Shown here: piece by piece, positions 40,117 through 53,965 of the stretch | How positions within the stretch are numbered: position 1 is the stretch's first letter | Layout: each line of letters opens with the position of its first letter | Assembly (NCBI GenBank): GCA_029959555.1 | Contig: JASCPI010000022.1 | Span: 1-64,000 of the forward strand | Direction of reading: 5' to 3' | Length of the DNA: 64,000 nt | Source: Lysobacteraceae bacterium PS02065 | Lineage (GTDB): Bacteria > Pseudomonadota > Gammaproteobacteria > Xanthomonadales > Rhodanobacteraceae | Position numbers and translations under genes: made by a program | The notes under the pieces: generated by a model | Seen by the model: only the letters and a program-made list of their open reading frames with translations | The model's database searches: none | Told to the model about the DNA's origin: nothing

Positions 40117-41936
40117 TGCGCCACGCCGCGTTCCGCACGAAAGCCCTGTTGCTCGCGACCACGGCCGCGGCCGGCGTACTCGCCACGCCGGCACTGCACG
40201 CGCAGGAGTTCACGGCGACCTGGCTGCAGCTGATCGGTCTGCTGCCCGCGCCGACCTACGATCCCTACGCGTCGCAGATCCCGCGCCGGCGACCGGGTCA
40301 TCCGCCCGAGCCGCTGCCGATGTTCGTCGAGCAGAATCCCGGCGCGGTCAATCCCGCACCGGTCGACCAGGCCGGCAGCTTCGTGCCCGTGCCCGACCGC
40401 TGGCGCATCATGGAATCGCTCGGCGTCAACACGCCGTGGTACGACCCCTACAACCAGAACGTACTCAAGGGCGACAAGCCCGTGTTCGGCGAAGACTGGT
40501 TCTTCGCGTTCACGGGCATCTCCGACACGCTGCTCGAACCGCGCGGCATTCCGACCCCGGTCGGCCCGCAGTCGAGTCCCTCACCGGGCTCCAACGACGT
40601 CCTCGGCGACACCGACCAGGTCATCTTCGCGCAGACCTTCCTGACCAGCTTTCTGCTCTACAAGGGCGACACCGCGTTCAAGCCACCGGACATCGAGTTC
40701 AAGGCCGCGCTCGCGTTCAACTACAACCGCGTGCAGACCGAGGAAGTGCGCGCGCTGCAGCTCGACCCGCGCCTGGGCAAGGTGCGCGACGACGGCTTCA
40801 TCGGCGTGCAGGAGCTGTTCGTCACGCGCGACCTTCGCACGGTGTCGGCGCGCTACGACGTCGACGAGGTGCGTGTCGGCATCCAGCCGTTCTCGTCGGA
40901 CTTCCGCGGCTTCCTGTTCCAGGACAACCAGCTCGGCGTGCGTTTCTTCGGCAACCGCGACAACAACAAGTGGCAATACAACGCCGCATGGTTCCGCCGC
41001 CTCGAGAAGGATTTCAACTCGGGGCTCAACGACGTCACCGAGTCGCCGCGCGACGACGACATCCTGCTCGCGAGCCTGTACCGCCAGGATTTTCCGTTCA
41101 TCGGCTTCACCTCGCAGGCGATCGTCGCGTGGAACCGCAACCGCGAGGACGAGAGCTTCTACGACTCCAACGGTTTCATCCAGCGCCCGGCCGCGATCGG
41201 CCGCGAGGCGCCGCGCACCTACGACGTCGGCTACATCGGCTACAACGGCGACGGCCATATCGGCCGCCTCAACCTCACCGTGGCGGCTTACCTCGCGCTC
41301 GGTGACCAGTCGGCCGGCGTGTTCGTGCCGCAGGGCACCGACATCCGCGCGGGTTTCTTCGCAGCCGAGGCGTCGATGGATTTCGACTGGACGCGCGTGC
41401 GCGGCTCGGTCGCGTGGGCCTCGGGCGACGACGATCCGTTCGACGACCGCTCGACCGGCTTCGACGCGATCTTCGAGAACCCGATCTTCGCCGGTGCCGA
41501 CACGAGCTACTGGGTGCGCCAGAACATCCCGCTCATCGGCGGTGGCGGCGTCGCACTCGCCTCGCGCAACGGCCTGCTCGCGAACCTGCGTTCGTCGAAG
41601 GAGCAGGGCCAGTCGAACTTCGACAACCCGGGCATCCGCCTGGTCGGGCTCGGCGCCGATTTCGACCTCACGCCGCAGTCGCGCCTGTCCACGAACGTCA
41701 ACCACCTGTGGTTCGACGACACCGCGATCCTGCGCGCCGTGCGCGCGCAGCCCAACGTGGATCGCGACATCGGTACCGACGTCTCGGCGGCGTGGATCTG
41801 GCGCCCGTTCTTCACCCAGAACATCGTGTTCCGGCTGTCGGCTGCGACGCTGCTGCCGGGGCGCGGACTCAAGGATCTCTACGGCGACGACACCCGCTAT
41901 TACACGGTGCTCGGCAACCTGATCTTCACGTACTGA
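40116..41936 (+). CDS. outer-membrane beta-barrel protein
   Basis: A 606-aa protein with a signal peptide (residues 1-29, ATPALHA) and a long series of alternating strands rich in aromatic residues and Arg/Asp turns (VRVGIQPFSSDFRGFLFQ, RLNLTVAAYLALGD, FRLSAATLLPGRG). It ends in LIFTY, the C-terminal aromatic signal used for barrel insertion. A proline-rich stretch (about 55-75) precedes the barrel. I do not see MtrB-type CxxC at the N-terminus, so it is not a clear MtrB homolog. Between a heme-binding-like lipoprotein and a secreted decaheme cytochrome, it is the likely porin of a porin-cytochrome conduit. Translationally coupled to the preceding gene. Confidence 0.8.
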   Translation: MRHAAFRTKALLLATTAAAGVLATPALHAQEFTATWLQLIGLLPAPTYDPYASQIPRRRPGHPPEPLPMFVEQNPGAVNPAPVDQAGSFVPVPDRWRIMESLGVNTPWYDPYNQNVLKGDKPVFGEDWFFAFTGISDTLLEPRGIPTPVGPQSSPSPGSNDVLGDTDQVIFAQTFLTSFLLYKGDTAFKPPDIEFKAALAFNYNRVQTEEVRALQLDPRLGKVRDDGFIGVQELFVTRDLRTVSARYDVDEVRVGIQPFSSDFRGFLFQDNQLGVRFFGNRDNNKWQYNAAWFRRLEKDFNSGLNDVTESPRDDDILLASLYRQDFPFIGFTSQAIVAWNRNREDESFYDSNGFIQRPAAIGREAPRTYDVGYIGYNGDGHIGRLNLTVAAYLALGDQSAGVFVPQGTDIRAGFFAAEASMDFDWTRVRGSVAWASGDDDPFDDRSTGFDAIFENPIFAGADTSYWVRQNIPLIGGGGVALASRNGLLANLRSSKEQGQSNFDNPGIRLVGLGADFDLTPQSRLSTNVNHLWFDDTAILRAVRAQPNVDRDIGTDVSAAWIWRPFFTQNIVFRLSAATLLPGRGLKDLYGDDTRYYTVLGNLIFTY

Positions 41937-41965
41937 GCTTCACCTGACCTGGGGGACGCGAAGGC

Positions 41966-44900
41966 ATGAAACGCATCGTCGCTGTGTTCGGCCTGCTCGC
42001 CGGCATGCTGGCCGCGCCCGCGTGGGCGGACAGCAGCAAGCCCGAGAAGGTCGAGCGCGAGTACGTCACCGCGCCGTCGGCTCCCGCGTTCCAGACCTGG
42101 GAACAGGCCGACGCGAAGTCGGCCGGCTGCACGAGCTGCCACACCGCGACCGACCGCAAGACCATGCACGCGACGCCAGCCGTCGTGCTCGGCTGCACCG
42201 ACTGCCACGGCGGCGACGCGAACGTGCGCGCTCCGGCCGGCGTGACCGAAGGCGTCGACTACCGCGCCGCGATCGACCGTGCCCACGTGCTGCCGCGCTA
42301 TCCGTCGCGCTGGACCTCGGCGGCCAATCCCGAGCGCAGCTACACGTGGCTGCTGCAGGAGTCGCCCGAGTTCGTGCGCTTCGTGAACCCGGGCGACCTG
42401 CGCATCGCGCGCGAAGCCTGCGGGGCCTGCCACCTGCCCGTGATCCAGGCCAACGAGAAGAGCCTCATGGCCAATGCCGCGATGTTCTGGGGCGCGGCCG
42501 CGTACAACAACGGCATCCTGCCGTACAAGCATTCGATCCTCGGCGAGGCCTACAACCGCGAGGGCGAAGCCGTCAGTGTCGAGAACGGCATCCCGAACGA
42601 TGCCGCGATGGACAAGCGCGGCATCCTGCCCAAGATCAGCCCGATGCCGTCGTGGGAGACGGTGCCGCCCGGCGACGTGTTCCGCGTGTTCGAGCGCGGC
42701 GGCCGCAACGTCAACAACGTGTTCGCCGAGATCGGCCTGCCCAACGAGTTCGGCCAGATCCAGCGCCTCGAGGAACCGGGCCGCCCCGACCTCAAGCAGT
42801 CGTTCCGAGGTCCGGGCACGGCGCTGCGCGTGTCGATCCCGGTGCTCAACATCCACAAGACGCGCCTCAACGATCCCTTCATCTGGATGCTCGGCACCAA
42901 CGACAACCCGGGCGACTACCGCTCGTCGGGCTGCAGCGCCTGCCACGTCGTCTACGCCAACGACCGCGATCCGCGCCACTCGGCGATCTACGCGAAGTTC
43001 GGCAACACCGGCACGAGCCAGACCGCCGATCCGACGATCCCGAAGGGTGTTTCGGGCCATCCGCTCAAGCACGAGTTCACACGGGCCATCCCGACCAGCC
43101 AGTGCATGATCTGCCACATGCACCAGCCGAACATGTTCATCAACTCGATGCTCGGCTACACGATGTGGGACTACGAATCGGATGCGCCCTTCATGTGGCC
43201 GGCCGAACAGCAGTACCCCGACGCCGAGAAGATGCGCAAGATCCTCGACCGCAACCCCGAGGAAGCGGCGATCCGCGGCAAGTGGGGCGATCCCGAGTTC
43301 GTCAAGGACGTCTCGCTGCTCAACCCGCAGCTCAAGGACACGCAGTTCGCCGACTACCACGGCCACGGCTGGAACTTCCGCGCGATCTACAAGCGCGACC
43401 GCAAGGGCAACCTGCTCGACAAGGACGGCGGCCAGATCGCCGCGAACGATCCCGACAAGTGGAAGAAGGGCGTGCACATGTCCTCGATCCACGTCGACGT
43501 GGGCATGCAGTGCGTGGACTGCCACTTCTCGCAGGACAACCACGGCAACGGGTATCTCAAGGCCGAGGTCATGGGCGCGGTCGAGATCCAGTGCCAGGAC
43601 TGCCACGGCACCGCCGATGCCCTGCCCACGCTCAAGACCTCGGGCCCGGCCGCGTCGAGCTACGGTACCAACCTGCTGCTGATCCGCAACCCGGACGGCA
43701 AGAAGCGCTTCGAATGGGTCGGCGACTCGCTCGTGCAGCGCTCGGCGGTGACGCCGGGCCTCGAGTGGACGATGAGCCTCGTGAAGCAGACCACCGATCC
43801 GCTCTCGGGCAGCTACAACGAGAAGGCCACGCGCGCGCACACGATGGCGATGGGCACCGACGAACTGAAGTGGGGTGCCGACGTGCCGGCGGACCAGCGC
43901 GCGCACTCCGAGGACAAGATGCTCTGCTACGCCTGCCACACCTCGTGGACGACGAGCTGCGGCGGCTGCCACCTGCCGATCCAGGCGAACTGGAAGACCG
44001 AACGCCACAAGTACGAAGGCGGCTTCACGCGCAACTTCGCGACCTACAACCCGCAGGTCGCGCGCGACGAGATGTTCTTCCTCGGCAAGCACGGCGGCAT
44101 CAAGGACGGCAAGATCGCGCCGGTGCGCTCGTCGTCGGCGCTGGTGCTGTCCTCGACCAACATCAACCGCGAGAAGATCTACATCCAGCAGCCGCCGGTG
44201 TCCTCGGCCGGCTACAGCTCGCAGGCGTTCGCGCCGCACTACCCGCACACCGAGCGCAAGACCGAGACCAAGGACTGCGAGGACTGCCATCTCTCGCGCG
44301 CCAACGACAACAACGCGATCATGGCGCAGCTGCTGCTGCTCGGCACCAAGTTCGTCGACTTCGTCGGCTACAACGCCTGGGTCGGCGGCGACGGCGAGAT
44401 CAACGCCGTGCGCGTGACCGAATGGGACGAACCGCAGGCCGTGGTCGGCAGCTACCTGCACAAGTACGCCTACCCCGACTGGTTCAAGGAGCATGAGCAG
44501 CGCGACCTGCGCCTGCCCGAGGCGCAGCAGCACACGGCCGGCACCGCATCGTGCCTGCAGCTGCGCGGCGAGTACGTGTTCGTCGCCGAAGGCCGCAACG
44601 GCATGCGCGTCTACGACGTCGCGAGCATCGCGAACAAGGGCTTCTCGCAGAAGATCGTCACCGCGCCGTTCTCGCCGCTCGGCCAGGACACGCGCATCGC
44701 CTCGAAGAACGCGACCTGCGTCGCGATGGCGACCACGCAGCCGGTCGCGCCGTCGCGCAACCAGGGCGAGCTCATGCGCGGCCCGAACGCCGAGCAGCCG
44801 ATGCACGCGGTCTACAAGTACGCGTTCATCACCGATGCCGAGGAAGGTCTCATCGCGGCCGACATCGAGACGCTCGCCGACGGCGAGGCGCGCAACAACG

Positions 44901-45805
44901 ACCTGACCCGCGCGATGACCTGGAACGCCGGCGGCGTGCTCAAGGGCGCTCGCCACCTCGCGATCGCGGGCACCACGATCTACGTGATCGCCGATGCCGG
45001 CGTGGTCGTCGTCGACGTCGACGACCCGCTCGCGCCGAAGCTCGTCACGACCGTGCCGATCAGGGACGCGCGTGCGAGCCAGGTGCAGTTCCGCTACCTG
45101 TTCGTCACCGCGGCCGATGGCCTGCACGTCGTCGACGTGACCCGCCCCGAGGCCGCGCGTGAAGTGCCCGGCGCGTTCCTCGCCCTGCGCGATCCGCACA
45201 AGCTGCACGTGGCACGCACCTACGCCTACGTCGCCAACGGCGCCGAAGGCCTCGCGATCGTCGACGTGACGAATCCCGAGAGGCCGTCGCTTTACCAGAT
45301 GTTCAGCGCGAACGGACGCATCGCCGATGCGCGCGACGTCGTCGTCGCGACCACCAATGCCTCGCTGTTCGCCTACGTCGCCGACGGTGCGCAAGGACTC
45401 AAGGTGCTGCAGCTGACCTCGCCCGAGACGCAGCCCAACTTCTACGGCTTCGCTCCCGAGCCCAAGCCGCAGCTGATCGCGTGGTACCCGACGGGCAAGC
45501 CCGCGCTGTCGCTGTCACGCGGCCTCGAGCGCGACCGTGCCGTCGACGAGAGCGGCCACCAGGTCGCGATCTTCGGCCGCATCGGCTCGCGCCCGTTCAC
45601 GCTCGAGGAAAGCCGCCGCCTGTACCTGCGCAAGGACGGCACGCCGTGGTACGTCAGCAACGATCCGTCGGTACACGCGACGACCGCGGACGTTCCAGCG
45701 TCGCAGGCGCCTGCGACGAACGCTACGAACGCGACGACGGCGACCGCGGCACCCCGCGCGATGCCGATGACCCACGCGACGAAGCCGGCCGCGCCGATGC
45801 GGTGA
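41966..45805 (+). CDS. secreted decaheme cytochrome c with LVIVD-type propeller
   Basis: A 1279-aa exported protein. Residues 1-21 are a signal peptide (LAAPAWA). Ten CxxCH motifs lie between residues 55 and about 775 (CTSCH, CTDCH, CGACH, CSACH, CMICH, CVDCH, CQDCH, CYACH, CGGCH, CEDCH). From about residue 845 come repeats of the LVIVD type (YVFVAEGRNGMRVYDVASI, TIYVIADAGVVVVDVDDP, YLFVTAADGLHVVDVTRP, YAYVANGAEGLAIVDVTNP, FAYVADGAQGLKVLQLTSP), which form a beta propeller. The Ala/Thr-rich tail after 1245 looks disordered. Located 29 bp after the barrel gene, it is the candidate terminal reductase or oxidase on the cell surface or in the periplasm. The electron acceptor is unknown. Confidence 0.9.
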   Translation: MKRIVAVFGLLAGMLAAPAWADSSKPEKVEREYVTAPSAPAFQTWEQADAKSAGCTSCHTATDRKTMHATPAVVLGCTDCHGGDANVRAPAGVTEGVDYRAAIDRAHVLPRYPSRWTSAANPERSYTWLLQESPEFVRFVNPGDLRIAREACGACHLPVIQANEKSLMANAAMFWGAAAYNNGILPYKHSILGEAYNREGEAVSVENGIPNDAAMDKRGILPKISPMPSWETVPPGDVFRVFERGGRNVNNVFAEIGLPNEFGQIQRLEEPGRPDLKQSFRGPGTALRVSIPVLNIHKTRLNDPFIWMLGTNDNPGDYRSSGCSACHVVYANDRDPRHSAIYAKFGNTGTSQTADPTIPKGVSGHPLKHEFTRAIPTSQCMICHMHQPNMFINSMLGYTMWDYESDAPFMWPAEQQYPDAEKMRKILDRNPEEAAIRGKWGDPEFVKDVSLLNPQLKDTQFADYHGHGWNFRAIYKRDRKGNLLDKDGGQIAANDPDKWKKGVHMSSIHVDVGMQCVDCHFSQDNHGNGYLKAEVMGAVEIQCQDCHGTADALPTLKTSGPAASSYGTNLLLIRNPDGKKRFEWVGDSLVQRSAVTPGLEWTMSLVKQTTDPLSGSYNEKATRAHTMAMGTDELKWGADVPADQRAHSEDKMLCYACHTSWTTSCGGCHLPIQANWKTERHKYEGGFTRNFATYNPQVARDEMFFLGKHGGIKDGKIAPVRSSSALVLSSTNINREKIYIQQPPVSSAGYSSQAFAPHYPHTERKTETKDCEDCHLSRANDNNAIMAQLLLLGTKFVDFVGYNAWVGGDGEINAVRVTEWDEPQAVVGSYLHKYAYPDWFKEHEQRDLRLPEAQQHTAGTASCLQLRGEYVFVAEGRNGMRVYDVASIANKGFSQKIVTAPFSPLGQDTRIASKNATCVAMATTQPVAPSRNQGELMRGPNAEQPMHAVYKYAFITDAEEGLIAADIETLADGEARNNDLTRAMTWNAGGVLKGARHLAIAGTTIYVIADAGVVVVDVDDPLAPKLVTTVPIRDARASQVQFRYLFVTAADGLHVVDVTRPEAAREVPGAFLALRDPHKLHVARTYAYVANGAEGLAIVDVTNPERPSLYQMFSANGRIADARDVVVATTNASLFAYVADGAQGLKVLQLTSPETQPNFYGFAPEPKPQLIAWYPTGKPALSLSRGLERDRAVDESGHQVAIFGRIGSRPFTLEESRRLYLRKDGTPWYVSNDPSVHATTADVPASQAPATNATNATTATAAPRAMPMTHATKPAAPMR

Positions 45806-45837
45806 GTGCCCACGGGAAGAATGGGTCAGGTTCAAGA

Positions 45838-45916
45838 CATGGGGTCATGTTCATGTGTCCGGCGAGGTGATCGAGCATGCGGCGGACACCTCGGGACACA
45901 TGAACCTGACCCCATG
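45838..45916. repeat. inverted-repeat element, GGGGTCA(G/T)GTTCATG arms
   Basis: CATGGGGTCATGTTCATG plus TGTCC (45838-45860) pairs with its inverse at 45894-45916 at 22 of 23 positions, around a 33-base loop. It shares the arm core and loop size with the element at 2498-2568. A further half-copy, GGGTCAGGTTCAAG, lies directly before it (45823-45836). The 295-bp gap after the cytochrome gene contains nothing else I recognise; this hairpin may also end the operon transcript. Confidence 0.78.
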
Positions 45917-46100
45917 TCGTCGCGCCCCACATCGGACTCCATGTCGCCGGGACGTCACCTCGCGACATGCTTCGCCGTCCCATGGCCATGCCGCCGGACT
46001 TCGTGATGCCCGCACCGTCGGTCCGATTGCCTGAATCGCAGCCTCTTCGGCGCGACGAGGCCTGCACGATGCGGTCACGCTTCGAGGCTACACTCGCACG

Positions 46101-47549
<1,449 letters not shown>

Positions 47550-47575
47550 CCTCCGGGCACGCACGCGAAAGCCGT

Positions 47576-48244
47576 TCAATCCACCGAGAAGTGCTGCAGG
47601 CTCACCGGCGTCGTGCCGAGCGTGAGCGTCCATCCGTCGAGCGTTCCGGTATCGGCAGCAGCGCTGTCACCGATGCACACCTGCCACGTCCCGACCTTGC
47701 TCTGCCCCGCGAGCGAGTTGAGGGTGCCGGGGACCGCCGCGCCGGGCGAAGGCGAGTAGCTGCACGGCGAACCGGCAAACGCGCAGATCACATCGCCCGT
47801 CGCGAGATCGGAGGGCACCTTGCCCATCTGCTCCGACGGATCGGTCGCGCTGTCCACGTAGGTCAGCGGGTTCGCGATCGCGAGGTTGGAATTCTCGCCG
47901 AATCCGGCCGTGTCGTTGCCGTCGTCCGCGGTCTCGACGACGCCCGGGCGCGACACCAGCGTGATCGGCGAGCCTCCCGCCGGACTGAAGAGCTTGATCG
48001 TGAGATCGCCGACGAACGTGTGCGACATCGCGATGTCGACGGACACGGTCGACACGGTGTCGCCACCACCGCCGCCCGAGGGCACCGCGATCGCATTGCA
48101 CAGCATCGAGCCCTGACTGCCGTTGTAGCCGTTGTCGGGAATCGCCAGGGCGAGACCCGGGCCCGCCGTGTAGGTCTGGGCCGATACGGCAGCCGGCATG
48201 GCCAGCAGGAACAGACATCCGAAACCGCGAACCGTGATGCTCAT
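47576..48244 (-). CDS. secreted P-domain (proprotein convertase P) protein
   Basis: A 222-aa protein with a signal peptide (AMPAAVSA, about residues 1-22) and then a single P/homo-B domain: VDIAMSHTFVGDLTIKLFSP, TAGFGENSNLAI, LNSLAGQSKVGTWQVCIGD, TGTLDGWTLTLGT. Such domains usually follow a subtilisin or metalloprotease domain and fold the enzyme; here no protease is attached or next door. Two ATGs lie six bases apart; the second (48244) is better placed behind AAGGA. It converges on the cardiolipin synthase gene. It may be a free-standing adhesive or inhibitory domain. Confidence 0.8.
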   Translation of the reverse strand: MSITVRGFGCLFLLAMPAAVSAQTYTAGPGLALAIPDNGYNGSQGSMLCNAIAVPSGGGGGDTVSTVSVDIAMSHTFVGDLTIKLFSPAGGSPITLVSRPGVVETADDGNDTAGFGENSNLAIANPLTYVDSATDPSEQMGKVPSDLATGDVICAFAGSPCSYSPSPGAAVPGTLNSLAGQSKVGTWQVCIGDSAAADTGTLDGWTLTLGTTPVSLQHFSVD

Positions 48245-48389
48245 CGACATGTCCTTGTGTGATGCGAGCGGCAGAGGGAGGCCGACACCATGACGTCCGG
48301 CCCATGGCATTGCGGAAAGGATTGTGATCGAGAGGCCACGAGCCCGCAACCCGCAACCCGCCACAGCGACACGCCGCTCCGCGGAGCGG

Positions 48390-48841
48390 TCACTCCTTCG
48401 GCGGCAGCACCACGATCGTGAGCCAGAAGTTCTCGATGCTGCGGATCACCTCGATGAACTGGTCGAACTCGACCGGCTTGGTGATGAAGCAGTTCGCGTG
48501 CAGGTCGTAGGCACGCAGCAGGTCCTGCTCGGTGCGCGAGCTGGTCAGCACGACGACGGGGATGTGCTTGAGTCGAGGATCGACCTTGATCGCGGACAGC
48601 ACCTCGCGCCCGTCCAGCCTCGGCAGGTTGAGGTCGAGCAGCACGAGGTCGGGCTGCGGCGCGTCCTTCCACGGCCCTTCGCGGCGCAGGAAGGCGAGCG
48701 CCTGCTCGCCGTCGTTGACGACGTGCAGGCGGTTGCGGATATGGCCTTCGGCGAAGGCCTCGCGCGTGAGGCGCACGTCACCCTCGTTGTCCTCCACGAG
48801 GAGGATCTCGATCAGGCGACCGCCCAGCACGGTGTCGTGGC

Positions 48842-48845
<4 letters not shown>
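48390..48845 (-). CDS. stand-alone response regulator receiver
   Basis: A 151-aa single receiver with acidic pocket E18/D19, phospho-acceptor D71 ([13 protein letters not shown]), Thr/Ser switch (VVLTSS) and Lys in FITKPVEF. The sequence after the fold ([10 protein letters not shown]...[10 protein letters not shown]) is typical of Rcp1-like regulators that pair with hybrid or phytochrome-type kinases. The start codon overlaps the stop of the upstream kinase (ATGA), so it is likely the direct partner. It resembles the first receiver of the EAL protein in the same operon over its whole length. Confidence 0.9.
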
Positions 48846-51561
<2,716 letters not shown>

Positions 51562-51565
<4 letters not shown>

Positions 51566-53745
51566 CGCAGGACTCCGCGGCCTCCGGCGAGCTGGACGCC
51601 CTGGGCGAAGCGTGCGGCATCGACCGGCTTGCCGAGCAGATAACCCTGTGCGAGACGGCAGTCCAGACCGTGCAGGAAGGCGAGCTGCGCCTGTGTCTCG
51701 ACACCTTCGGCGACGACCTCCAGACCGAGGTTGCTCGCCATCGCGACGATCGTGCGCACGATCGCCGCGTCGCGCTCGTCCTCGACGACACCGGCGAGGA
51801 AGCTGCGATCGATCTTGAGCAGGTCGACCGGGAAGCGGCGCAGGTAGGCCAGTGAACTGAAACCCGTGCCGAAGTCGTCGATCGCGACCTTCACGCCGCG
51901 CGCGCGCAACGCCGCGAGCGTGCCGCGCGACTCGCCACTCTGCATGACGTGCTCGGTGAGCTCCACGACGAGCCGCCAGGCGTCCAGCCCGCTCGCCGCG
52001 AGCGCACGTGCGACCACGCCATCGAGCTCCTCGCTCGAGGACTGGTGCGAGGACACGTTGACGGCGATGTGCAGCGCCTTGCCGCCGACATCGGGCCAGC
52101 TCGCCGCCTCGCGGCTGGCCTGCTCGATCACCCACGCGCCGATCGGCACGATGAGCCCCGACTGCTCGGCGACTTCGAGGAACTGGTCCGGCGCGAGGCG
52201 CCCACGGGTCGGATGGTTCCAGCGCAGCAACGCCTCGGCACCGGCGAGCCGCGAGCCGTCCACTTCGAAGATGGGCTGGTAGAACAGCTCGAACTCGTCA
52301 CGCTCGAGCGCCTGGCGAAGGTCGTGTTCGAGCGCGACGCGCTCGAGCGCCGCGCTGTTCATCTGCGCGGAGTAGAAGCGGAACGTGTTGCTGCCGACGC
52401 TCTTGGACTGGTACAGCGCCGTCTCCGCGCACTTGAGCAGCGCGGCGGGTTCTTCTGCGTCGATCGAGAACAGGCTCATGCCGACGTTGGCGCCGAGGTA
52501 GAACTGCTTGTCGTAGATGCGCCCCGGCTTGCCGACCGCCTCGATCAGCTCCTCGGCGATGCGCGGCGTGTCCATGATCGCGTCGGTCTCGGTCAGGATC
52601 ACCGAGAACTCGGCACTGCCCGTGCACGCGAGGAACACGCCGCGCGGCAGGACCTCGCGGATGCGCGCGACCGCGGAGCCGAGCACCATGTCGCCGATGT
52701 CGTGGCCGTGCAGCTGGTTGATGCGGCCGATGCCGCTCGGCGCGATCATCATGACCGCCGCGTCGTGGCCACGCCGGTGGCAGGCCGCGACGGACTGGCT
52801 CAGCTCCTCGAGGAACATCTGCCGGTTCGGCAGGCCCGTCACGCCATCGTGCGTGGCGAGGTAGTCGAGGCGTTCCTGCACGAGCTTGCGCTCGACCGCG
52901 TAGCGCAGCGTGCGCGCGAGCGAGGCGCGGTCGAGGGCGTTCTTGACGATGTAGTCCTGCGCGCCGAGCTGGATCGAGCGCAGCGCGAGCGCCTGGTCGT
53001 CGAGGCCACTCATGACCACGATCGGCATCAGCGGTGCGGCACGCTGCAGCGCGCTGACCGTGTCGATGCCCGAGGAATCCGGCAGGCCCGGGTCGACGAG
53101 CGCGATCGTGAAGCTGCCTTCGCCGACCAGCTGCAGCGCATCGGCGAGGCGCGGCGCCGTGAAGAATTCGATCTCGGGCTGGGCGAGCAGCTCGCGCACG
53201 AAGCGCACGTCGGCGGGATTGTCCTCCACCAGCAGCACGCGCCATGCACCGAGGCGCTCGTTGCTTGTCCCCTCGGGCAGCGACACGACCGACAACCAGA
53301 AGTTGCCGACGCTCTGCATGACCGAGAGCAGCTGGTCGAGATCGACCGGCTTGCGGATGTAGCAGTTCGCATGCGACGCGTAGGCGCGCACGATGTCGTC
53401 GTTGGCGACCGATCCGGTCAGCACGATGACCGGGATGCGCGCGAGCTGCGGATCGCTCTTGAGCAGCTGCAGCAGCTCGTGGCCCGACAGCCCGGGCAGG
53501 TTGAGGTCGAGCAGGATCAGGTCGGGCCGCGCGTGGTGGGCGTGCATGCCCTCGCGACGCAACAGCACCAGCGCTTCGCTGCCGCTCGAGGCGACGCGCA
53601 GGTTGTGCAGCAGCTTGCCGTGCCGCAAGGCCTCGACGACGAGGCGCACGTCGCCGGGATTGTCTTCGATCAGCAGGATCTCGAGAGGCCGCGACGTGGC
53701 GCCCGCGATCGTGAATCCGCCGTCCACCATTGCCTTCTTCCCCAT
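51562..53745 (-). CDS. REC-REC-degenerate GGDEF-EAL cyclic-di-GMP phosphodiesterase
   Basis: A 727-aa response regulator. The first receiver (D80 in LILLDLNLPG) and second receiver (ALVDPGLPDSSG) are followed by a GGDEF domain whose signature is replaced by GSAEF (ACTGSAEFSVIL), so it should not make c-di-GMP. A complete EAL domain follows (GAEALLRWNHP, NVSS, ELTEHVM, DDFGTGFSSLAYLRRFPVD, LKIDRSF, AEGVET), so it should degrade c-di-GMP, perhaps with GTP tuning by the GGDEF relic. The ATG at 53745 is chosen, though an ATG at 53730 is also possible. Its stop codon overlaps the start of the kinase gene. It opens the operon and is divergent from xseA. Confidence 0.88.
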
Positions 53746-53965
53746 TCCCCCGCGCCGCCAAGGCACCTGCCGCCCCATGGCGACTTGTGGAAATGGCAGC
53801 ACTTTACCGATGTTATCCGGGAGTCCGCCTGCGCGGAACCCTTCGACGCACCAGCCATCCCCCGATGGCCAGCGGCGCCGGAACCGGGCAGACTCCCTGC
53901 CCCGCTCGCGGTCACCCTGCGTCGACCCGAAGCCCAACCTTACCAAAGCCGACGGCTTGTACGCG

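Noticed and set aside
40116..41936. MtrB/PioB assignment for the outer-membrane barrel
   Set aside because: Context fits, but the N-terminal CxxC and specific sequence features of MtrB were not seen, so only a generic barrel call is made.
41900..45394. Open frame of more than 1100 codons antisense to the decaheme cytochrome
   Set aside because: No recognisable domain and composition rich in Val, Arg, His and Asp, as expected from the complement of GC-rich codons; the plus strand has ten heme motifs and a signal peptide.
45806..46100. Insertion-sequence ends around the inverted repeat
   Set aside because: No transposase remnant and no flanking target duplication could be found; only the hairpin element is supported.
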